In this document: piece after piece, positions 1 to 5,729 of the stretch | How the letters are laid out: each line of letters starts with the position of its first letter | How positions within the stretch are numbered: the first letter of the stretch is position 1 | Origin: Cyanobacteria bacterium OH_CDB_58 | Lineage (GTDB): Bacteria; Cyanobacteriota; Vampirovibrionia; Gastranaerophilales; Gastranaerophilaceae | Direction: 5' to 3' | Length of the DNA stretch: 5,860 nucleotides | NCBI GenBank assembly: GCA_023435965.1 | Contig: JAEZLC010000027.1 | Span: 1 to 5,860, forward strand | Program-made: the position numbers and the translations under genes | The notes under the pieces: model-generated | Told to the model about the DNA's origin: nothing | Seen by the model: the letters and a program-made list of their open reading frames with translations, nothing else | Database searches by the model: none

Positions 1-199
1 GACTTAGTCTCGGCAATAAAATAATGAATAAGGTTAATGAAAAAGTTTTCCGCGAAAAATCAGAAAGAGAAGTAAAAACTTCTGATTTTAGTGCCCATAT
101 CGACGATTTATGCTTTGCATCAACTTTTATATTCAAAGCTCCGGCGATGGCCTCTATAATGTCTAAAATCCTTCCGGCTACTTTCTTGATTGCCGGCAT
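1..199 (-). CDS. Unrecognised partial ORF at the left edge, open on the minus strand
   Basis: From an ATG at 199 this frame stays open for 66 codons and leaves the window without a stop. It begins MPAIKKVAGRILDIIEAIAG and ends with a hydrophobic stretch (LTLFIILLPRL), so the start could be an amphipathic helix followed by a membrane-associated segment. It lies 30 bp after the hemW stop, in the same frame and direction, so it could be the next gene of that transcript. No Shine-Dalgarno sequence precedes the ATG and I recognise no family. The opposite strand is also open across 3-233, ending in TAG at 231-233, and is an alternative partial gene. GC at third codon positions is about one third on both strands and does not decide. 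I lean to the minus strand because the plus translation is unusually rich in Met and Cys. Confidence 0.3.
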   Translation of the reverse strand, partial: MPAIKKVAGRILDIIEAIAGALNIKVDAKHKSSIWALKSEVFTSLSDFSRKTFSLTLFIILLPRLS

Positions 200-229
200 G
201 GAAACAGGTACAAAAGCTGAAAAATGCTC

Positions 230-1318
230 TTAGTCTATAAAGTCAGACAGTACATTATTGCTCAGCATTATACCGTTTGTTGTTAACTTGTAGCCATGAG
301 ATGTTTTTTCTAAGTGATTTGTTGCGATATACTTTTCAATTATTGATTTGTACTTTTTGTCGAAATCTATTGAGAACTTTTTGTTTATCGAATCAATATC
401 AATTCCTTTGAGTACCCTAAATCCCAGAAAAATTTCTTCTTCAAGTTTTTCCTGCTCTGATAAATCTTCTTTTGATAATTTTAGGTTAGGGTTTTGTATA
501 TATTTATCTATACTTGTTTGATTTTGGTATCTTGTGCCTTGTTCATATCCACAAGCTGCGACCCCGAACCCATAATAATTTTGGTTACTCCAGTATTTAA
601 GGTTATGGCGAGATTCATATCCTGGTTTTGCAAAGTTGCTTATTTCATAATGTTCAAATCCATAAGTCGATAAAAGTTCAATAGCTTCAGTATACATTTG
701 AGCTTGCTCATCATTATCCGGAAGAAAATCCGGCTTGTTATTGTAAAAATGACAGCCTTCTTCTATTTTTAGTCCGTATAATGAAACATGCTGAACCTCA
801 AGCTCGAAAGCTTTGTTAAGAGATTGTCTTATTATCTCTAGGTTTTGAGAAGGCAGCCCATATATCAAGTCAATGCTTATGTTCTTAAAACCTACATTTT
901 TTGCATTTTTGACTGTCTTTACGACGTCCTCAACGCAATGATTTCTACCGATTGACTTAAGCATGGCGTTATCAAAAACCTGAACACCTATGCTCAACCT
1001 GTTTACGCCAAGTTCTTTTAATTCTTGTAAGTAACCTTTACTTACATTTTCAGGGTTGATTTCAACCGTAACTTCTGTTTTTTCGCTGTAGTTTAATAGT
1101 GAAAGGATCTGCTTGAAGTCTGATGTTGAAAGAGTAGAAGGAGTGCCCCCACCGAAATACAACGTATCAAGGGGCTCTTTTTTATAACCCGATTTAATTT
1201 CCGTTAAAAGCGAATCTATATAAATATTTTTTAAAGTCAAAGTATCGTAAGATACAAAAGAACAATAATTGCACTTTCGCCTGCAAAAAGGTATATGGAT
1301 ATAAGCACTTTTAATCAT
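230..1318 (-). CDS. hemW: Radical SAM heme chaperone HemW (HemN-like)
   Basis: This 362-residue protein is a radical-SAM enzyme relative that binds heme and delivers it to target proteins; it is cytoplasmic or membrane-peripheral. What is seen: the iron-sulfur cluster motif CxxxCxxC at Cys12, Cys16 and Cys19 (PFCRRKCNYCSF), the SAM-binding FGGGTPS at 55-61, ExNPE at 86-90, the GVNRLSIGVQ strand at 104-113, and the HemW heme-binding signature HNxxYW at 238-243 (RHNLKYW). A HemN_C-like winged-helix region covers about 290-356. The residue after the third Cys pair is Phe (CSF), not the extra Cys of true coproporphyrinogen dehydrogenase HemN (CxC). Together with HNxxYW this favours HemW over HemN. 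The length is slightly below the usual 375-400 but all motifs are intact. The ATG at 1318 gives the standard N-terminus (IHIPFC at 7-12) and has no clear Shine-Dalgarno sequence. The gene sits just behind a terminator and may have its own promoter. Confidence 0.93.
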   Translation of the reverse strand: MIKSAYIHIPFCRRKCNYCSFVSYDTLTLKNIYIDSLLTEIKSGYKKEPLDTLYFGGGTPSTLSTSDFKQILSLLNYSEKTEVTVEINPENVSKGYLQELKELGVNRLSIGVQVFDNAMLKSIGRNHCVEDVVKTVKNAKNVGFKNISIDLIYGLPSQNLEIIRQSLNKAFELEVQHVSLYGLKIEEGCHFYNNKPDFLPDNDEQAQMYTEAIELLSTYGFEHYEISNFAKPGYESRHNLKYWSNQNYYGFGVAACGYEQGTRYQNQTSIDKYIQNPNLKLSKEDLSEQEKLEEEIFLGFRVLKGIDIDSINKKFSIDFDKKYKSIIEKYIATNHLEKTSHGYKLTTNGIMLSNNVLSDFID

Positions 1319-1331
1319 AGTTATAATTCTA
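1319..1331 (-). promoter_or_regulatory. Possible -10 element for hemW (near-leaderless)
   Basis: On the minus strand TAGAAT (1331-1326) stands 7 nt before the hemW ATG, which would place the transcript start at or next to the ATG. No convincing -35 is seen: at 17-bp spacing the hexamer is TAATCC, inside the terminator hairpin. Support is the -10 match, the lack of any Shine-Dalgarno sequence, and the fact that the terminator leaves no other room. Readthrough from the flagellar operon is the alternative. Confidence 0.25.
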
Positions 1332-1334
1332 CAA

Positions 1335-1367
1335 CAAAAAGCGGTTTGGGATTAACCAAAACCGCTA
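1335..1367 (-). terminator. Rho-independent terminator after flgE
   Basis: Read on the minus strand, AGCGGTTTTGG pairs with CCAAACCGCT around a loop of about 6 nt. The stem is 8 outer base pairs (1340-1347 with 1359-1366), one bulged A, then two G-C pairs, followed by a TTTTT run ending at 1336. The plus-strand side lacks a good T tract, so it acts on minus-strand transcripts. It lies 25 bp after the flgE stop and marks the end of the fliJ-fliK-flgD-flgE operon. Confidence 0.85.
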
Positions 1368-1391
1368 TTTAAGAGAATCAACTATTTTTTA

Positions 1392-2729
1392 TTATCCGCC
1401 TAAATTAACCAGCGTTCTCATTATCTGGTTCTGAGAATCGAACGCACGGCTATTCGCTTCTATAGCCCTTTGTGCAACAATCATGTCAGCGAATTGTTTT
1501 GTCATATCTACGTTTGAAGCTTCAAGCGCACCTGACTGCATAGAACCAAAACCGTTTGCACCAGGTGTTCCATAGAAGGAGTCACCACAGTTAGCACCTT
1601 TTGAGTAAGTGTTACCGCCTTGTGCTATAAGACCGTTAGGGTTTATGAAGCTGGCAAGCTGCATCTGGAAGTTAGCAGGAACCGCAAGTTGTGCAGCAAC
1701 AGTAACGTCATTACCTTTAATTACAACACCATCAGCTGTAGTGTATTTAAAGATAGATTGGTTATTTTCATCCTGCATAACCGTCATTTTGTCACCGTTA
1801 GAGTACTTAACTTCGATTGTACCATTTTCGTAGATATCCATGCCGGAGTATTTGACCGCAGAAGCTAAACTGTCAGGAACATCAACTGTTTGTTTATAGT
1901 CCAGAACTTTTGTAGCATAAGGACCTGCTGCTGGGGATGATGCGATTTCTGTCGTACTAACAAAGTTTGAGGTACCTGAAGTAAATGATAAAGTATGTCC
2001 TCCCGGAGGAACAATGTTTAACTTTCCATCTGCTAAAGTTACTGTACCGCCAGCGGTTACACCATCTAATCCTGCTTGGATTTTGCCGACAATGTCGGTT
2101 AAATTGTCTGTTGGGTCAATGGTTATACCTACAGTGGTTGGAGCTGCTCCGCCGTAATCAACATTTATTGAGAATGTACCGCTTGTGATATCAACGTTGT
2201 TTAAGTCTGTACGATTTTTTGTGCCTAAGTCTGAAGTGTTGGGAGATGTTGTTGCTTTGATTACAGGAGGAATTTTAATCGGAGTGTTTCCGCTTTGTGT
2301 TCCAAATGTATTTGCTGTACCTAATAACCTGCATCCGTTAGGAAGAACCAGGTTACCTGCAGAATCAAGAGAGAAGTTTCCAGCCCTTGAATATAACACC
2401 TCATTGTTTTGGTTTATAACTGTGAAAAATCCGTTTCCTTGAATTTTCATGTCAGTTGCTTTGCCGGTTGTCTGAGTAGCACCGTTTGTAAAGTTTCTGT
2501 CTATAGAACTTACCTGCGTTCCAAGACCGATTTGTTTAGGGTTTGTACCACCGAATCCTTTTGCGGCGGACGAACCTGAAGACAAAGTGTTGTAATAAAC
2601 ATCCGCAAATGTAATGTTTGACTCCTTAAATCCAACAGTGTTTATGTTAGCTAAGTTGTCTGAAACAATATTGATTTGACTCTGTGCGGCTTTGATACCG
2701 CCGATAGATGTGTAAAAAGATTGTCCCAT
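1392..2729 (-). CDS. flgE: Flagellar hook protein FlgE
   Basis: This is the structural subunit of the flagellar hook, the curved universal joint outside the cell, secreted by the flagellar type III system without a cleaved signal. In the 445-residue protein, residues 4-37 are the rod/hook N-terminal coil with the DNLANINTVGFKES signature. Residues 61-103 hold the FlgE hallmark GGTNPKQIGLG and the IQGNGFFTV strand, and 113-137 carry YSRAGNFSLDSAGNL. Residues about 150-345 are the variable surface domain, including a hook-IN-like segment (183-257). Residues 397-440 are the C-terminal helix (SGALEASNVDMTKQFADMIV...) ending in LVNLGG. The C-terminal signature and length fit FlgE rather than the rod proteins FlgF or FlgG. 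Cysteines at 133 and 381 are unusual for this family. The start ATG has GGGAGG 4 nt upstream. It is last in the operon, 49 bp after flgD, and is followed by a terminator. Confidence 0.95.
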   Translation of the reverse strand: MGQSFYTSIGGIKAAQSQINIVSDNLANINTVGFKESNITFADVYYNTLSSGSSAAKGFGGTNPKQIGLGTQVSSIDRNFTNGATQTTGKATDMKIQGNGFFTVINQNNEVLYSRAGNFSLDSAGNLVLPNGCRLLGTANTFGTQSGNTPIKIPPVIKATTSPNTSDLGTKNRTDLNNVDITSGTFSINVDYGGAAPTTVGITIDPTDNLTDIVGKIQAGLDGVTAGGTVTLADGKLNIVPPGGHTLSFTSGTSNFVSTTEIASSPAAGPYATKVLDYKQTVDVPDSLASAVKYSGMDIYENGTIEVKYSNGDKMTVMQDENNQSIFKYTTADGVVIKGNDVTVAAQLAVPANFQMQLASFINPNGLIAQGGNTYSKGANCGDSFYGTPGANGFGSMQSGALEASNVDMTKQFADMIVAQRAIEANSRAFDSQNQIMRTLVNLGG

Positions 2730-2739
2730 TTTTCCTCCC
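2730..2739 (-). promoter_or_regulatory. Ribosome binding site of flgE
   Basis: GGGAGG at 2739-2734 on the minus strand lies 4 nt before the flgE ATG and fixes this start. The 49-bp gap to flgD above it is almost pure A/T, so the site should be accessible, which fits the need for many copies of the hook subunit. Confidence 0.8.
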
Positions 2740-2778
2740 GATTATTTTTATTTATTAATTATTATTGTCTAGTTTTTA

Positions 2779-3264
2779 TTATGTTGTCTGATTATTTGAA
2801 CTGTCAGCTGTGCTTTCTCCACCCGTAGAAGCATCACCTGGGTTTGATACTTTTACAACGTAGCCCAGCGGGTAATCTTTTCCGCCTACAACTACGGTTG
2901 AATCAGATCCGCTGAAGTTTGCAGCCTCTACGACTCCGTTAATTCTTTTGCTACTGTCGTCAGGGTCAACTATAGAAACCTGTTTTCCGATTAGTGAGCT
3001 AGCCTGCATAATTTGATTGTTTATGCTCATGTTTTTGTTCATTTTTTGGATTTCGTTTAGTTGGGTAAATTGAGCCTGTTGAGATAAGAACTCTTGATTG
3101 TTCATAGGATTCATAGGATCCTGATGCTTTAATTGTTCAAGCATCAGCATCAAAAATGCGTCTTGGCCAAGCTCTTGAGTAGCTCCGGTTTCTTTTTTCG
3201 CCGCAGCTTGTGACTGTGCCGTGATATTTTGCATACTTGTTAGTTGACTCTGTATCGTACTCAT
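2779..3264 (-). CDS. flgD: Flagellar hook assembly scaffold/cap protein FlgD (short form)
   Basis: FlgD is exported and forms the cap at the tip of the growing hook, allowing FlgE to polymerise, and is discarded when the hook is complete. The 161-residue protein shows the diagnostic block at 34-76: QDAFLMLMLEQLKHQDPMNP, then NNQEFLSQQAQFTQLNEIQKMN. A small beta region follows (92-140: LIGKQVSIVD, GVVEAANF, VVVGGKDYPLGYVVKV). The tail, 141-161, is Ser/Thr/Asn/Gly-rich and looks disordered. The enterobacterial protein is about 230 residues with an added Ig-like domain; that domain is absent here, as in the short Bacillus form. The start ATG has AGGAGG 4 nt upstream. Its position between fliK and flgE is the widespread hook-operon order. 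Confidence 0.95.
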   Translation of the reverse strand: MSTIQSQLTSMQNITAQSQAAAKKETGATQELGQDAFLMLMLEQLKHQDPMNPMNNQEFLSQQAQFTQLNEIQKMNKNMSINNQIMQASSLIGKQVSIVDPDDSSKRINGVVEAANFSGSDSTVVVGGKDYPLGYVVKVSNPGDASTGGESTADSSNNQTT

Positions 3265-3277
3265 TTATCCTCCTCTA
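3265..3277 (-). promoter_or_regulatory. flgD ribosome binding site abutting the fliK stop
   Basis: On the minus strand the fliK stop codon TAG (3277-3275) runs straight into AGGAGG (3274-3269), 4 nt before the flgD ATG. Ribosomes finishing fliK therefore end on the flgD initiation site, which suggests translational coupling. Confidence 0.8.
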
Positions 3278-5050
3278 AACCTTGTAATCCACTGTTCCTG
3301 AATGAAGTGAATTATCATTATTTAACTCAACAGAAGCAGTTCCGTCTTCGACTGCAGAAGAAATATTTACATCATTAGTATCGTTATATAGTTCTGTATT
3401 TGAAGCTTTTTGAGAACCTTGATCGTTCTTGTTAGTTTCTGAGCCAAATTGCCCTTGATTGAAATCAAATGCGTTGAATGCTGATTTATTAGGTTCTTCT
3501 ACTTTTACTGTAACGTTGTTTACGTTAACGCCTTGAGCGGTGAGATTGTTTCTTAGTGTTTCAATATTCTTCTCTAATAGTTCCTTGACTTGCTTGTTCT
3601 CTGCAATTAATGTTGCATTAACAAGTCCTCTGGTTGATTGAAGCTCTATATTTACTTTTCCTAAATTCTCTGGTCTTAATATGATTTCGACTTTTTCGCT
3701 ACCGGATTTAAGGTTTGGCATTTTGTTGCTGATTTGGTCCAAGATATCGAATTTGCTCAGTTCTCTTAACGGAGTTTGGGCAATGTTGGTTTGGATTTTT
3801 TCCTGACCTATCGGATTTTTTGTCTGGTTTAAAAGATGAGAAAAGTCAGGTGCCTCAGATTTTGTCATTGGCTCAATTGATAGTTTTATAACTTGTTCTG
3901 ACGCGTTTTGCTGCCTTGCAAAATTGTTGCCGGCAGTGTTGTTTGCAACAACTTCAACATCCATTTCTGTTATAATTGATTGTTCGATTGGATTTTGATC
4001 TTTTTCGGCAGTTTCAGTTTTTATGTTCGTGTTCTCCAATTTTAAGTCTCCAGAGACTTTTACTTCAGTAGAATCAATTGAATTGTCTGCGAAATTTTCA
4101 CTGTCAGAAATTCCTAGTTCCGGTAATTCAGCAACTTCTGCGTGAATTTCTTCCTGATTGTTTAGATTGTTGATTTCAGACCTGTTGTTTATATCAGCAG
4201 CAGCTTTTCCTGTTTGCTGGTTATTTTGTATTGTTGTTTCTGAGGTATTTTGTGATGTCATCGCTAACGTTTCAGAAGTCGCGACTTGAACGTTTTGCGT
4301 GCTAGATATTGCTTGATTTACCTCATTTTTAACCTGTTCTAATTGTGCTGCAACATTCTCCTGTATTTCTTTTCCAGCTTCTGCAACGTTGGTTGTTGTC
4401 GGGTCTATCGCAATTATTTCTTCGACTGCATTTTCATCAATTTTTACTTCAACGGCAATATTTGCCTCTTCATTAGGTTGTCCTTCGTTTGAATTTTGGT
4501 TATTGCTTGATGTTTCCTTCTGATTGTTTTTGTTTGGATCTTCAGTTGTTGAATCTTGGCTATCAGAAGACTTCTCTTCTTTGTTTGCTTGTTCTTTGAC
4601 TTGTTTTTCGTTTGTTTCTTTTTCTGAGATTTTTTCTTCAGAATTTTCTTTTACTTTAGAATAATCAGTCTTTTTATCTTCATTTTTTTCTGCAGTTTTA
4701 TATTCTTCGTCGCTCTTTCTTACTTGCTCATTTTTCTCGTATCTGTTTGTTTCTTTAAGAGAATCCTTTTCTGATGCTTTATCGTTGAAAGTGTCTTCTG
4801 ACTTTTTCAGAGTAAATTCTTCTTTTTTACCAGCGTAATCTGTATTATATTTTTGATTATTATATTTGTCAGCATAAGAGCTTTTTTCTGCCAGTTTTTC
4901 TTTTTCAATAGCAGAAGAAGCCTGATTAAGATTATTCAAAATCAAATCGAAAGACTTGTCACTCTCGCTCGCCATGTATTGGTTAGCTTTAGAGGGCTCT
5001 TTTGCAACTTGCATGTTATTTAAGATTAAATCACTTATAGAATTTGTCAT
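3275..5050 (-). CDS. fliK: Flagellar hook-length control protein FliK
   Basis: FliK is secreted during hook growth, measures hook length, and through its C-terminal domain acts on FlhB to switch export from hook to filament proteins. The 591-residue protein has a conserved-type globular domain near the C-terminus, about 435-520: KVEIILRPENLGKVNIEL (453-470), then GLVNATLIAENKQVKELLEKN and LRNNLTAQGVNVNNVTVKV. This is the family's LxPexLGxVxvxl core. The N-terminus holds two copies of DLILNN (7-12 and 35-40). Residues 45-190 are Lys/Glu/Ser/Asn-rich low complexity, and 190-430 are Gln/Asn/Thr/Glu-rich. These long disordered parts match the ruler section and make the protein longer than the roughly 400-residue enterobacterial FliK. 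The tail beyond 520 is acidic and Asn-rich. The ATG at 5050 has GGGGAG just upstream (spacing about 3 nt) and follows fliJ by 17 bp. Identity rests on the C-terminal domain plus context. Confidence 0.92.
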   Translation of the reverse strand: MTNSISDLILNNMQVAKEPSKANQYMASESDKSFDLILNNLNQASSAIEKEKLAEKSSYADKYNNQKYNTDYAGKKEEFTLKKSEDTFNDKASEKDSLKETNRYEKNEQVRKSDEEYKTAEKNEDKKTDYSKVKENSEEKISEKETNEKQVKEQANKEEKSSDSQDSTTEDPNKNNQKETSSNNQNSNEGQPNEEANIAVEVKIDENAVEEIIAIDPTTTNVAEAGKEIQENVAAQLEQVKNEVNQAISSTQNVQVATSETLAMTSQNTSETTIQNNQQTGKAAADINNRSEINNLNNQEEIHAEVAELPELGISDSENFADNSIDSTEVKVSGDLKLENTNIKTETAEKDQNPIEQSIITEMDVEVVANNTAGNNFARQQNASEQVIKLSIEPMTKSEAPDFSHLLNQTKNPIGQEKIQTNIAQTPLRELSKFDILDQISNKMPNLKSGSEKVEIILRPENLGKVNIELQSTRGLVNATLIAENKQVKELLEKNIETLRNNLTAQGVNVNNVTVKVEEPNKSAFNAFDFNQGQFGSETNKNDQGSQKASNTELYNDTNDVNISSAVEDGTASVELNNDNSLHSGTVDYKV

Positions 5051-5067
5051 ATTCTCCCCGAGTTTTC

Positions 5068-5514
5068 TTATCCTGCTTTGTATCTGCTTATTGTTATGTC
5101 GTCCAGTTCAGTCATTTCTTTTTGCAATATTTCCTGATAGTGTTTTTCTGCTTGCTTTTCTTTAAGCTTCTCTAAAATATTTTTTTCTTTTAGTGCTTCG
5201 TGAACTTCTTTTTGTTTTTCTGCCATCGCCATATGGATTTGTTTTAATAGGTTTTCTTGAGAATTAATGTTTATTGATAATTGAATCAGATAATCCTTAT
5301 GAGCTTGGACTTCTTGTAGATCTAAACATTCTGATCTTTGATAAATTTCGATTAGGTAAGTATTTATGCCGCTTTTTTTATTTATCAGATTCTGTAGTTT
5401 ACCCTCCTCTTCGTGCAATAAACCGGTAATTTTCGCCAGCTCTAGCATCTTGTCGTCAAGAGCCTTTTCTTTAAGCTTCAAGACAGTTTCCAGTCTAAAT
5501 TGAAATTTTTTCAA
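5068..5514 (-). CDS. fliJ: Flagellar export protein FliJ (TTG start)
   Basis: FliJ is a cytoplasmic coiled-coil protein of the flagellar type III export apparatus. It sits in the FliI ATPase ring, contacts FlhA and escorts export chaperones. The 148-residue protein is almost wholly charged helix with heptad-like Leu/Ile spacing. It opens with the family signature KKFQFRLETVLKLKE and ends with KEKNILEKLKEKQAEKHYQE followed by a short acidic segment, typical of FliJ. Length matches the usual 140-150. The start codon is TTG: no in-frame ATG lies upstream before a stop at 5545-5547, GAGG sits 5 nt before the TTG, and translation from it gives the expected N-terminus. It is the first gene of the operon. 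The usual upstream partner fliI is not here; the region above is non-coding. Confidence 0.9.
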   Translation of the reverse strand: MKKFQFRLETVLKLKEKALDDKMLELAKITGLLHEEEGKLQNLINKKSGINTYLIEIYQRSECLDLQEVQAHKDYLIQLSININSQENLLKQIHMAMAEKQKEVHEALKEKNILEKLKEKQAEKHYQEILQKEMTELDDITISRYKAG

Positions 5515-5523
5515 ACCTACCTC
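5512..5523 (-). promoter_or_regulatory. Ribosome binding site and TTG start of fliJ
   Basis: GAGG (5523-5520 on the minus strand) is 5 nt upstream of TTG (5514-5512). It decides the start because no ATG is available in frame near the conserved KKFQFRLE sequence. A TTG start would be expected to lower FliJ synthesis relative to the downstream genes. Confidence 0.75.
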
Positions 5524-5588
5524 AAGTAATAAAAGTCTAGTATTTAATAAAACACTACCAGAATGATAATCTATTTATTCGATGGGTT

Positions 5589-5616
5589 ATATCCTCCGTT
5601 TTTTGTATTTTTTTTA
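5589..5616 (-). promoter_or_regulatory. Weak sigma-28-like promoter candidate for fliJKDE
   Basis: On the minus strand TAAA (5616-5613), a 16-nt A-rich spacer and GAGGATAT (5596-5589) resemble the flagellar sigma-28/sigma-D consensus TAAA-N15/16-GCCGATAT, with 6 of 8 matches in the -10. It would give a leader of about 70 nt before fliJ. The poly-A run makes the -35 half uninformative, so the call rests mainly on the -10 and on gene content. No clear sigma-54 (GG/GC) or strong sigma-70 promoter is seen in the same interval. Confidence 0.3.
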
Positions 5617-5692
5617 AGAAAAACATCTGTTCGAATTAGAGGAGAATAAAAAATACATCATTTGCACTAAGATCGATTAAAAATATCTTTAA

Positions 5693-5721
5693 TTGAAAGT
5701 TAATTTCGTCTTTGATACAAT
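5693..5721 (+). promoter_or_regulatory. Sigma-70-type promoter of rimI
   Basis: TTGAAA (5693-5698), a 17-nt spacer and TACAAT (5716-5721) match the housekeeping consensus at 5 of 6 positions in each hexamer. The spacer is optimal, and TGA directly before the -10 makes an extended -10. Transcription would start near 5727-5729, only 1-3 nt before the rimI ATG. It points away from the flagellar operon. Confidence 0.65.
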
Positions 5722-5729
5722 TTTCGAAT

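Noticed and set aside
230..1318. Annotation as oxygen-independent coproporphyrinogen III oxidase HemN
   Set aside because: The protein has the HNxxYW heme-binding motif and CxxxCxxCxF rather than the CxxxCxxCxC and longer N-terminus of HemN.
1609..2442. Four plus-strand ORFs of 67-85 codons opposite flgE (1609-1833, 1620-1868, 1985-2188, 2185-2442)
   Set aside because: They lie wholly antisense to an intact, conserved flgE and have no recognisable motifs. They overlap one another and look like chance reading frames.
2740..2778. Internal promoter between flgD and flgE (TAGACA-17-AAAATA on the minus strand)
   Set aside because: The gap is almost all A/T, so hexamer matches are expected by chance, and the -10 is poor. 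The operon context explains expression.
4956..5165. Plus-strand ORF of 69 codons with a hydrophobic, leucine-rich translation
   Set aside because: It is antisense to the fliK start and fliJ end. The Lys/Glu-rich coiled coil on the true strand reads as Phe/Leu/Ser on the complement, which explains the false membrane-like appearance.
5537..5561. Imperfect hairpin in the fliJ leader (CTGGTA pairing with TACTAG on the minus strand)
   Set aside because: It has only six pairs, including a G-U, with a 13-nt AT-rich loop and no T tract. It is too weak to call a terminator or riboswitch.
5591..5644. Orphan Shine-Dalgarno-like sequences: AGAGGAG at 5638-5644 (plus) and GGAGGATA near 5590-5597 (minus)
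   Set aside because: Neither is followed by ATG, GTG or TTG at a usable distance with an ORF of meaningful length. The minus one overlaps the promoter candidate.
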